The position numbers and the translations under genes are program-made. Below are positions 25,755-33,709 of a DNA stretch of 64,000 nt, piece by piece (the stretch's first letter is position 1; each line of letters begins with the position of its first letter). Source of the DNA: an uncultured Veillonella sp. (GTDB lineage: Bacteria; Bacillota; Negativicutes; Veillonellales; Veillonellaceae); NCBI RefSeq assembly GCF_934230905.1, contig NZ_CAKQFJ010000001.1:1-64000 (forward strand), read 5' to 3'. Under the pieces are notes generated by a model, which did not search any database, had not been told where the DNA came from, and worked only from the letters and a program-made list of their open reading frames with translations.

Positions 25755-25783
25755 TTGACACTGGAGATACTGCATGCTACGAT
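25755..25783 (+). promoter_or_regulatory. Promoter of the cobalamin riboswitch transcript
   Basis: TTGACA (25755-25760), 17 nt, TACGAT (25778-25783). Confidence 0.6.
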
Positions 25784-25805
25784 GAGAAAAACTATATATG
25801 ATTGG

Positions 25806-26010
25806 GTTAGGTGTCTATTGACTTAATAGAGAATTTGGTATAAGCCAAAGCGGTCACGCCACTGTAACAGCGAGATATTTTGCATAGAGAACGAAATGTT
25901 CTCGGTCACTGAAGTTTTTGGGAAGGCGCAAAGTAACGATGAACTGGAGCCAGGAGAACTGCCTAATTAACAATTGCCAATTGACTTGCGAGTGACGGGG
26001 ATGGGGATTT
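25806..26010 (+). promoter_or_regulatory. Cobalamin (B12) riboswitch
   Basis: Conserved core blocks of the cobalamin aptamer appear in order: AAGCCAAAGCGGTCACGCCACTGT (25842-25864, read in two parts), GGTCACTG (25904-25911), GGGAAGGC (25920-25927), and the B12 box GAGCCAGGAGAACTGCC (25947-25963). A terminator follows at 26102-26136, so ligand binding probably ends transcription ahead of the uptake genes. This is the best evidence that the downstream transporter carries a corrinoid. Confidence 0.93.
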
Positions 26011-26101
26011 GTATATGTGGATTTCATTATGAAATGTATAGGTGAAAATTCATTTTGCATAATAGCTTATTAGGCGTGCTGTTTAGTCTAGTTGAGATTA
26101 T

Positions 26102-26136
26102 AGCCCGTTTCCTTTTCTTGAGGAACGGGCTTTTTA
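26102..26136 (+). terminator. Expression-platform terminator of the riboswitch
   Basis: AGCCCGTT...CCT and AGG...AACGGGCT form a stem with a T-run, 46 bases before the first binding-protein gene. Confidence 0.85.
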
Positions 26137-26181
26137 TATGTAGGAATAGTTTGTTTTAGTGTGAGTTGTGAGGTAGTTTGT

Positions 26182-27354
26182 ATGGTTAAGAGAAAGCGCT
26201 TTATGGCTTATTTAGCCACGGTTTTACTCCTAATTGCTAGTGTACTTTTTACCGCTTGTGGAGTAGGCGATGATGTAAAAAAAGATACATCTCTGACTAA
26301 TAAGCCTATTGAAATTACAGATGTTACAGGTCGTACAGTAACATTGAAAAAGCCAGCGGAGCGTGTAGTTTTACAATGGAGTGGTGCTGGTGGTCCATTT
26401 TTCACTATTGCGGCTCTTATGGGAAAAGATACACCAAAGGTTATTGCTGGAATGGATACATCTTTACAGCAATACAGAGCAGATATGTGGAATCACTTTG
26501 TTGCAGAGATGCCTGAATTAGCTAAGATACCAGAAGTGGGAACCGTTGGTGATAAAACGTTTAATGTAGAGCAAGTTATTTCCCTCAATCCTGACGTTAT
26601 TTTTATTCCTGTTGATTTGAAAGAACAGTATGAGTCCGATGCAAAGCCCAAATTAGATGCAGCAGGTGTTGAAACTATTTACATTGATTACCATGCAGAG
26701 GAGTTAGATAAGCACCAAAAATCGATTGAGGCTATTGGCAAAGCGCTTGGCAAAGAAGAACGAGCAGAAGAGATTAAAAAATTCTACACTGACCACTTAA
26801 CAAAAGTTTTGGATCGGGTTAAAACTATTAATAAACCGAAACCAACTGTGTATATAGAGGTCGGCATGGGTGGCCCACAAGAGTTTGGTAATAGTTTTAG
26901 TGCTAATTACTCTTGGGGGAAACTAGCAACTATGGCTGGTGGTGATGTTATCACGAAAGAGGCTATAAAAAAATCTGCTCCTATTAATCCTGAGTTTGTG
27001 TTGGAAAAAAATCCAGATGTCATTATGATTATGGGGTCTTATTGGCCAAAGAAACCGACCTCGATGCGGTTAGGTTTTGAAGCGAATGAACAACAGTCAC
27101 AGGCACTATTAAAAGCTTTCACTACCGAACGTCAAGGTTGGAGTCAATTAAAAGCTGTTGGAAATAAACGAGTATACTCTGCTAATCATGGTCTTCCTCG
27201 AGAGGTATTTGATGTGGCGGTATTTGAGTATTTAGCAAAAGTATTCTATCCTGAAGAATTTACCGATGTAGATCCAGAGGCTACGCTTAAGGAATTTTAT
27301 GATAAATTCCTTCCTTTCACGTATGGTGGCATTTGGTTTATGCATATGAATTGA
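26182..27354 (+). CDS. Corrinoid/iron-type ABC substrate-binding lipoprotein (first of two)
   Basis: A 390-residue periplasmic binding protein of the BtuF/FecB fold (Peripla_BP_2). Signal peptide and lipobox TAC place the lipid on Cys26. The mature domain starts ITDVTGRTVTLKKPAERVV, has NPDVIFIPVDL in the first lobe and NPDVIMIMGSYWPKK in the second. The cobalamin riboswitch upstream suggests a B12 or other corrinoid ligand, although the family also binds siderophores and haem. GAGGTAG precedes ATG 26182; a GTG at 26161 is a weaker alternative. It is followed by a close paralogue, permease and ATPase, all same-strand. Confidence 0.88.
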   Translation: MVKRKRFMAYLATVLLLIASVLFTACGVGDDVKKDTSLTNKPIEITDVTGRTVTLKKPAERVVLQWSGAGGPFFTIAALMGKDTPKVIAGMDTSLQQYRADMWNHFVAEMPELAKIPEVGTVGDKTFNVEQVISLNPDVIFIPVDLKEQYESDAKPKLDAAGVETIYIDYHAEELDKHQKSIEAIGKALGKEERAEEIKKFYTDHLTKVLDRVKTINKPKPTVYIEVGMGGPQEFGNSFSANYSWGKLATMAGGDVITKEAIKKSAPINPEFVLEKNPDVIMIMGSYWPKKPTSMRLGFEANEQQSQALLKAFTTERQGWSQLKAVGNKRVYSANHGLPREVFDVAVFEYLAKVFYPEEFTDVDPEATLKEFYDKFLPFTYGGIWFMHMN

Positions 27355-27469
27355 AACCATTTTTAATCCTTGAGAGGTGGGAATGTGTTATCATATTGTT
27401 AGGTTGTGTAAGAGGGTGTACTAGGAGTTGTATTAGATAGCTTTTATAGTAATGAAATGAGGTACATAT

Positions 27470-28642
27470 ATGATGAAGAGAAAAAAATATATAGCGTATA
27501 TCGCTACTGTTTTTTTACTGATTATGAGCGTGCTGATGACTGCTTGCGGAGGTCCCGGAAGTGCGAAAAAAGATGGGGCGCAAAATGGTAAACCTATCGA
27601 GATTACGGATGTATCTGGTCAAACGGTTACGTTGAAAAAACCTGCTGAGCGTGTAGTCGTTCAATTGAGTGGTTCTGGCGGTGCATTTTTAACTATGGCT
27701 GCATTAGAAGGTAAAGATGTGGCTAAGACTATCGTTGGTATGGATCCTAATATCAGTAAATTACGTGCCGATATGTGGAATCACTACAAGGCAGACGTAC
27801 CAGAATTAGAAAAGATACCTATCATTGGTAATGTAAATGACAAAACATTTGATGTTGAACAAGTGATTGCATTGAATCCAGATGTTATCTTTATGCCATT
27901 GTATCTTAAAGAGCAATATGAAGCTGATTATAAGCCAAAAATGGATGCTGCTGGTATTACTACTATTTATATTGATTATCATGCAGAAAAGCTTGAAAAT
28001 CATCAAAAATCTATTGAAGTTATCGGTAAAGCGTTAGGTAAAGAGGACCGTGCTGAAGAAATTAAACAATTCTATACTGATCACTACAATAATGTTATGG
28101 ATCGATTAAGTAAAATTACGAAACCAAAACCTACGGTATATATTGAAACGGGTAATGAAGGTCCAGAAGGTTTAGGTTATGCCTATAGTGATAAAGTGGC
28201 TTGGGGTGCTTTAGCGACAAAGGTTCGTGGCGATTTGATTACAAAAGATGTTGTTAAATCAGCAGGCCCTGTTAACCCAGAGTTTATTTTAGAAAGAAAT
28301 CCAGATATCATTATGATTATGGGATCCTATTGGCCTAAAAAACCTACATCGATGCGTCTTGGCTTTGATGCTAATGAAGAACAGTCCCAATCATTATTGA
28401 AAGCATTTACAACGGAACGTCAAGGTTGGCCTGAATTGAAAGCGGTGCAATCTAAACATGTTTACTCTGCGCACCATGGATTACCTCGTGAAGTATATGA
28501 TGTGGCAGTATTGGAATATTTAGCTAAAACATTCTATCCTGAAGAATTTGCTGATGTGAATCCAGAGGGCACACTTAAGGAGTTTTATGACAAATTCCTA
28601 CCATTCTCATATGGTGGTATTTGGTTTATGCATTTGAACTAA
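27470..28642 (+). CDS. Corrinoid/iron-type ABC substrate-binding lipoprotein (second of two)
   Basis: A 390-residue tandem paralogue of the protein just upstream, with the same signal peptide layout (Cys26), length and terminal segment GGIWFMH. Similarity runs end to end; differences cluster in residues around 60-75 and 225-250, which could line the ligand pocket. The pair looks like a recent duplication giving two ligand preferences for one transporter (inference). GAGGTACATAT precedes the ATG; a second ATG follows immediately. The permease starts 16 bases after its stop. Confidence 0.88.
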   Translation: MMKRKKYIAYIATVFLLIMSVLMTACGGPGSAKKDGAQNGKPIEITDVSGQTVTLKKPAERVVVQLSGSGGAFLTMAALEGKDVAKTIVGMDPNISKLRADMWNHYKADVPELEKIPIIGNVNDKTFDVEQVIALNPDVIFMPLYLKEQYEADYKPKMDAAGITTIYIDYHAEKLENHQKSIEVIGKALGKEDRAEEIKQFYTDHYNNVMDRLSKITKPKPTVYIETGNEGPEGLGYAYSDKVAWGALATKVRGDLITKDVVKSAGPVNPEFILERNPDIIMIMGSYWPKKPTSMRLGFDANEEQSQSLLKAFTTERQGWPELKAVQSKHVYSAHHGLPREVYDVAVLEYLAKTFYPEEFADVNPEGTLKEFYDKFLPFSYGGIWFMHLN

Positions 28643-28658
28643 GAAAGGTTTTGGTATA

Positions 28659-29708
28659 GTGGAAGAGGTAAAACCTCAGTACGACTATAAAAAGCACAGT
28701 TATCGAAAGCTTATATTTATCTTGATTGGGCTGTTAATCTGTGCCGTTAGTTTTATTGTTGATATCATTGTAGGTCCAGCATCTTTGACCTTGAGTGATG
28801 TATGGTTAGCATTAGTGGATCCATCAGAGGTTTCTAGAAATGCATATGTTATTATTTGGTCAATTCGGTTGCCAACAGCTATTATGGCGTTAATGGTAGG
28901 CGCCTCACTCGGTATTGCAGGTGCCGGCATGCAGACCATATTAGACAACCCATTATCTAGTCCGTATACGCTTGGTATATCGGCTGGGGCTGGTTTTGGG
29001 GCCTCTTTGATGGTCGTAGTAGGGGCTAGTGCATTAGAATTTTTGGGTGTCTTTATGGTGCCATTCGGTGCTTTCGTCTTTGCTAGTTTGACGAGTTTCT
29101 TTATCTATTCTATTAATAAGATTAAGAATTTCTCTTCTGAAACAATGATTCTTGCCGGTATCGGCATGATGTTTTTATTTCAAGCGCTTCAATCTTTGAT
29201 GCAATATATGGCCTCTCCTGAAGCACTTCAAAACATCGTGTTCTGGACTATGGGTAGTTTGGCAAAAGCAAACTGGATTAACATTTTTATTGTGTTTATT
29301 GTTCTTGTTATCATGCTTCCGTTAATGATGCGTGAATCCTGGCGATTAACGGCATTAAAATTAGGTGATGAAAAGGCATCCGGCCTTGGTGTTAATGTTG
29401 AAAGTTTGCGTGTAAAAGTATTCATTTTTATTTCTATCATTACTGCAGTTGCTGTTTCCTTCGTTGGAACCATTGGTTTCATTGGTATCGTAGGACCGCA
29501 TATTGCACGTATGCTCGTTGGGGAAGATCAGCGTTATTTCTTGCCTCTATCTGCCATATGTGGTATGGCCATTTTATCGATTGCTTCTATTGCTAGTAAA
29601 ATGCTAATTCCTGGGGCGATGTTCCCAATTGGTATTGTGACCGCAATCATCGGGGTACCATTCTTCTTCTCGTTGGTGTTAACTAGGAAAAGGAGCTATT
29701 TCAAATGA
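28659..29708 (+). CDS. FecCD-family ABC transporter permease
   Basis: A 349-residue inner-membrane permease of the BtuC/FecCD type with about ten predicted helices. Visible family landmarks are RLPTAIMALMVGASLGIAGA, NPLSSPYTLGISAGAGFGAS and GFIGIVGPHIARMLVG. It forms the channel for the substrate delivered by the two binding lipoproteins. Start is a GTG at 28659 with AAAGG upstream. The stop overlaps the ATPase start by four bases (ATGA), showing translational coupling. Confidence 0.92.
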   Translation: MEEVKPQYDYKKHSYRKLIFILIGLLICAVSFIVDIIVGPASLTLSDVWLALVDPSEVSRNAYVIIWSIRLPTAIMALMVGASLGIAGAGMQTILDNPLSSPYTLGISAGAGFGASLMVVVGASALEFLGVFMVPFGAFVFASLTSFFIYSINKIKNFSSETMILAGIGMMFLFQALQSLMQYMASPEALQNIVFWTMGSLAKANWINIFIVFIVLVIMLPLMMRESWRLTALKLGDEKASGLGVNVESLRVKVFIFISIITAVAVSFVGTIGFIGIVGPHIARMLVGEDQRYFLPLSAICGMAILSIASIASKMLIPGAMFPIGIVTAIIGVPFFFSLVLTRKRSYFK

Positions 29709-30481
29709 TTGAAGTTCATAATCTAACATTTGGGTATTCTACTCAAGAAGAGGAACAGATATTAAAGGGCGTTGATTTTACCGCTAAAACTAGTAAATTA
29801 ACCGCTCTTATTGGTACCAACGGTGCTGGTAAATCGACTCTTCTAAAAACCATTATGGGAATCTTGAAAGGTAAAGGTGACGTTGCCATTAATGGCAAAT
29901 CTGTAACTGAATATTCTAATAAGGATTTCAGCCGTACCGTTAGTTATTTGTCTCAAGATAATGATTGTAAAGTGAATCTAACTGTTTTTGAAGTCGTTAT
30001 GTTAGGACGTATGGGTTCTATGTCTTTCCGTGTAAGAGAGGAAGATATTCAAGCAACACAAAAGGCGTTAGAACGGTTAAATTTACAACAGTTTGCTTCC
30101 CGTAGCATTATGGAGCTTAGTGGTGGTCAACGACAACTTGTATTCATGGCACAGGCCCTTGTGAAAGAACCTCAGATCTTAATTCTTGATGAACCTACTA
30201 GCGCACTAGATTTGCATAAGCAATTTGATTTATTAACATTATTGAAGCATTTAACGCAAGAACATGGTTTTACAACACTTGTTACATTGCATCATCTAGA
30301 TTTGGCGGCTATGTTTGCTGATGAAATTATTGTCCTAAAAGAGGGTAGAGTATATGCTCAAGGGATACCACAAGATATCTTTACAGAATCTATGATGGAA
30401 GACGTATATCGTATTAAGACAAAAATTTATATGGATGATAAAGGTATGCCTCATGTTATTCCATTAGAAGCTATAATTTAG
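29705..30481 (+). CDS. ABC transporter ATPase (corrinoid/iron type)
   Basis: A 258-residue ATPase that energises the adjacent permease. Walker A is GTNGAGKST (about residues 37-45), the signature is LSGGQRQLV, Walker B is ILILDEP followed by TSALD, and the switch His is in VTLHHLD. It belongs to the FepC/BtuD subfamily. AAAGGAG precedes the ATG within the end of the permease gene. Last gene of the riboswitch-controlled operon. Confidence 0.93.
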   Translation: MIEVHNLTFGYSTQEEEQILKGVDFTAKTSKLTALIGTNGAGKSTLLKTIMGILKGKGDVAINGKSVTEYSNKDFSRTVSYLSQDNDCKVNLTVFEVVMLGRMGSMSFRVREEDIQATQKALERLNLQQFASRSIMELSGGQRQLVFMAQALVKEPQILILDEPTSALDLHKQFDLLTLLKHLTQEHGFTTLVTLHHLDLAAMFADEIIVLKEGRVYAQGIPQDIFTESMMEDVYRIKTKIYMDDKGMPHVIPLEAII

Positions 30482-30552
30482 TAAAGCTTTCAATCGATTC
30501 TGTAATCTGGAATCACTAACGATGACTATTTAGTTTATAGAATAGCCAATAT

Positions 30553-30590
30553 AAAAGGAGCTGACATCTAATTAGATGTCAGCTCCTTTT
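30553..30590. terminator. Bidirectional terminator
   Basis: A perfect 19-bp inverted repeat: AAAAGGAGCTGACATCTAA followed immediately by its complement. It ends both the transporter operon and the minus-strand small peptide gene. Confidence 0.9.
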
Positions 30591-30601
30591 ACGATACGTT
30601 G

Positions 30602-30697
30602 TCAGTGGAAAAGGGCTTGTATATGGTTTGGCCCTAGGAGGGCTACTATACCAAGTACCATCATGATCTTTATTTGGATACGTTTTCTGCGTTTCAT
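30602..30697 (-). CDS. 31-residue cationic membrane peptide
   Basis: A 31-codon frame starting MKRRKRIQIKIMMVLGIVALL and ending NHIQALFH. AAGGAGG lies six bases before the ATG, an excellent ribosome binding site, and a terminator lies directly after the stop. Five of the first six residues after Met are K or R, followed by a hydrophobic stretch of about 14 residues. A longer reading from 30793 lacks such a site. Possible roles are a small membrane protein, a toxin or an antimicrobial peptide; unknown. No clear promoter was seen on the minus strand. Confidence 0.6.
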   Translation of the reverse strand: MKRRKRIQIKIMMVLGIVALLGPNHIQALFH

Positions 30698-30921
30698 GAT
30701 GAACCTCCTTTTGTTAATTTGTTGCATCAACTTGATGTATAATCCGATTACTTTGTTCAATATAAATATAACATAAATGATAAAAATTATCAATAAGAAT
30801 AATGATAGACAGAGTATTAAAATTAATCGAGTATATTTTGTGGTTAGGTATTCTTTTCTTCATTTAAATCGAGTATTATATGTATATATCAATGATTATT
30901 AATCTAGAGGGGGAATAAACC

Positions 30922-31305
30922 ATGAATATAGTAACTCGATTTGCTTGTGCTGCTGTTCTTACATTTGCGGTAGGTGCTATGATGCCAACGCATGCTGATG
31001 CGGCTGCTGGCAGATTTATCGAAGCACCTCGTGAAGTAAATATTGTAAAACCAACTATGCCGACTATTCCAAGTGGCATTGCTGTAGCAGATCATATGCG
31101 AGTGCGTTTCTTAATTAATAAGCAAGGTAAAGTTGAAAATGTCTTTGTAGAACAATCTTCTGGGTATGGTCCTGTGGATGAAGCGATAAAAGCGGCCATT
31201 AAACAATGGCAATTTACACCAGCTATTGGTACAGATAAAAAAGCACATCCTTCTATTATTGGCATGACGATTACTCTACCTAAACATGCTGTAACAGCTA
31301 AATAA
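30922..31305 (+). CDS. Secreted TonB-C-terminal-like protein (first of two)
   Basis: A 127-residue protein with a Sec signal peptide (cleavage after HADA, about residue 28) and a single TonB C-terminal-like domain: VRFLINKQGKVENVFVEQSSGYGPVDEAIKAA..., quoted only in part, ending with the QWQFTPA strand. Unlike TonB it has no membrane anchor or proline-rich spanner, so it is probably free in the periplasm. Such domains bind the TonB box of outer-membrane transporters or act as envelope-binding modules. GAGGGGGAATAAACC precedes the ATG. A second similar gene follows after seven bases. Confidence 0.8.
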   Translation: MNIVTRFACAAVLTFAVGAMMPTHADAAAGRFIEAPREVNIVKPTMPTIPSGIAVADHMRVRFLINKQGKVENVFVEQSSGYGPVDEAIKAAIKQWQFTPAIGTDKKAHPSIIGMTITLPKHAVTAK

Positions 31306-31312
31306 GGAGAAT

Positions 31313-31663
31313 ATGATGAATAAAGTGTTGCGTTGTACTTTGTTGAGTGCGTTGTTTGTAATTAGTATGGTAGCTTCTGTGTTGGCGGCTCCATTTCAAC
31401 TTCCTGTAGCGATATCTACACCGTCCTTAGATCAAATTAATATCGCTAGTTATGGTGGTGCAGCTCATAGTGCTGATGTGCGTTTCACCATTAATGAAGA
31501 TGGCTCTGTAGGAGACATAGAGGTTGTAAAGTCTAGTGGTGTTAGTGCTCTTGACGAAGCACTTGTAGAAAAAATCTCTACATGGCGATTTAATCCTGCT
31601 ACAGATTCTAATGGTAATCCTGTTGCATCTTCTAAAACTGAATATATTAATTTTGAAAACTAA
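31313..31663 (+). CDS. Secreted TonB-C-terminal-like protein (second of two)
   Basis: A 116-residue companion of the preceding protein: signal peptide ending near VLAA (about residue 24) and one TonB-C-like domain with VRFTINEDGSVGDIEVVKSS and a KISTWRFNPA strand. Only seven bases separate the genes and AAGGAG lies just before the ATG, so they form an operon ended by a terminator at 31670-31698. Role unknown; periplasmic location inferred from the signal. Confidence 0.78.
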   Translation: MMNKVLRCTLLSALFVISMVASVLAAPFQLPVAISTPSLDQINIASYGGAAHSADVRFTINEDGSVGDIEVVKSSGVSALDEALVEKISTWRFNPATDSNGNPVASSKTEYINFEN

Positions 31664-31669
31664 TGAAAG

Positions 31670-31698
31670 ACGCTCATACTTAGTATGGGCGCTTTTTT
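31670..31698 (+). terminator. Terminator of the TonB-C-like pair
   Basis: CGCTCATACT and AGTATGGGCG pair around one base, followed by a T-run. Confidence 0.85.
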
Positions 31699-31895
31699 AT
31701 GTTCTGGTGAAAGTATTTTTGGCTTAATTATGTTGGAATAAATAGAGATATAGTATATTCTATGGGTTGTTTTTGTGGTTATGAATTTAAAATTTTTCGA
31801 ATGTATCTAAATATGTATCTGTAGCAACTGAAAATTACTATCAAAATGATATAATGAAATCAGAATCATTAATCAACCTTTGGAGGTATACACAT

Positions 31896-33521
31896 ATGAA
31901 TCCATTAAAACAGAAATTAGATATTAACAATGAACGTTATAGAATTATTGTATCCGTTAAAGAAGATTATTTAGATGGCAAATTGTCCTTAGAAGAGGGC
32001 AACCGCATTTTGAAAGAAAAATTAGGCACTTGTACACCTGATGAGTTTGCTTACGCGGAGCAAAGCTTGAAAGGTGTGTATCAAGACGATGAAATCCTCG
32101 AAAAGATGGATGATTTGTTAAATTTATTTGACGGTGTATTAGTGCAAGCTGAAAATGAATATCCTGAAAATCATCCGTTGTGGGTGTACTTAGAAGAAAT
32201 CAATGCTGTAGAAAAAGTAGTTCTTGAAGCAAAAGAATTGTTAAAACAAGAGAACTTTATTAAAAATCCGTGGCTTGGAATTTTTGACTCTTTAGCACAG
32301 TGGCGTACTCATTTGTCTCGTAAGCAAAATCAATTATATCCAATGCTTGAGGAGCATGGTTTTGATCGTCCAACGCGTATTATGTGGACCTTTGATGATG
32401 CTGTGCGTGACTCTATCTCTGCGTCTTATGCACTGCTTCGTGAAGATAAATACGATAAATTCTTAGCATCCGTGCCAGAAACTTTAGAAAAACTGCTTGA
32501 TTTGAATGCTAAAGAGATAGAGGTATTGTTGCCAACATCCTTTAAATTATTAAGTGATGAAGAATTTGTGCGTATGAGCAAAAATGACCACGAAATTGGC
32601 TATGCTATCATTGATAATCCTGGCCTTTATGTAGTGCCTGGTATCAATGATTCTGCGGCGCAACTAAATGCAAATAACTCCGGTCAAAACGGTGCTGTAT
32701 CTAATGAGTTCCTAAATGATTTGGCAGGACTATTATCCAAATATGTTGGTCCTGTAGGCGGTGCTGCCGTTGGTAAGGATGCTGTTCTAGATGTAGCCAC
32801 TGGCAAATTGACATTGGAGCAAATCAATTTGTTATTCCGTCACCTTCCAGTAGATTTGTCCTATGTGGATGAAAATGAACTCATTAAGTTCTACAGTGAT
32901 ACACCACATCGTATTTTCCCACGTAGCGCCAACGTTATTGGGCGTGAGGTGAAAAATTGTCATCCTGCGAAGTCTGTTCATGTGGTAGAAGAAATCGTAG
33001 AGAAATTCCGTTCTGGTGAACAAAGCCAAGCGGAATTTTGGATTAACAAACCAGGTTTATTCATCTATGTTATTTATACGGCCGTGCGCGATGAAAATGG
33101 TAAATTCCGAGGCGTATTGGAAATGATGCAAGATTGTACTCATATTCGTGAACTTGAAGGTTCTCGTACCTTGTTGACTTGGGATAAGACTAATTTTGTA
33201 GGAAATACAGATAATAATGGTAATGATAAATCTCTAGCTCAAGAGGCTGCAGAAGAGGTCGATGAAGAACCACTTACTATCGATGCAGATGGGAGATTCC
33301 ATATCGATGCGAAGACTACGCTATCTAACTTAATCAAACAAAGTCCTGAAGTGGTAGATTATTTAATTTCTTTGAACCCTAAGTTTGAGAAATTGAAAAC
33401 TCCGATGGTAAAGGTTATGGCTAAGGTGGCTACTATAAAGATGATCGCAGAGCGTGGTGATTTTAATGTAGATGAGCTAGTCGGCAAAATCGATGCCTTC
33501 ATTAATAAAGCTAGAAAATAA
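31896..33521 (+). CDS. DUF438/PAS/DUF1858-type protein
   Basis: A 541-residue cytosolic protein. The N-terminal part looks like a DUF438 region followed by a helical hemerythrin-like segment (EINAVEKVV...HLSRKQNQLYPMLEEHGFDRP), a long linker with a glycine/asparagine-rich patch, a PAS-type domain near residues 340-430 (GREVKNCHPAKSVHVVEEIV), and a C-terminal DUF1858 domain beginning HIDAKTTLSNLIKQSPEV. Relatives occur in anaerobes and are thought to sense redox or bind metals; that is family knowledge, not shown here. TTGGAGG precedes ATG 31896; an upstream in-frame ATG at 31854 has no such site. Confidence 0.82.
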   Translation: MNPLKQKLDINNERYRIIVSVKEDYLDGKLSLEEGNRILKEKLGTCTPDEFAYAEQSLKGVYQDDEILEKMDDLLNLFDGVLVQAENEYPENHPLWVYLEEINAVEKVVLEAKELLKQENFIKNPWLGIFDSLAQWRTHLSRKQNQLYPMLEEHGFDRPTRIMWTFDDAVRDSISASYALLREDKYDKFLASVPETLEKLLDLNAKEIEVLLPTSFKLLSDEEFVRMSKNDHEIGYAIIDNPGLYVVPGINDSAAQLNANNSGQNGAVSNEFLNDLAGLLSKYVGPVGGAAVGKDAVLDVATGKLTLEQINLLFRHLPVDLSYVDENELIKFYSDTPHRIFPRSANVIGREVKNCHPAKSVHVVEEIVEKFRSGEQSQAEFWINKPGLFIYVIYTAVRDENGKFRGVLEMMQDCTHIRELEGSRTLLTWDKTNFVGNTDNNGNDKSLAQEAAEEVDEEPLTIDADGRFHIDAKTTLSNLIKQSPEVVDYLISLNPKFEKLKTPMVKVMAKVATIKMIAERGDFNVDELVGKIDAFINKARK

Positions 33522-33709
33522 ATATGTTGCACTAATTCCAGATAAGCATGCATTAATTTCTTATAATTCGTCTATTTTATGTATACAAATTTGTTTGAAA
33601 AAGGTAAAATAGAAAATAATGAAAGTATTTGCCGAGGCGGTATTTTCTTATCTTAAACTATTTTTACAAGAGAAATTATGTACATATTAAAGGTGAGGAT
33701 CTGGATACT

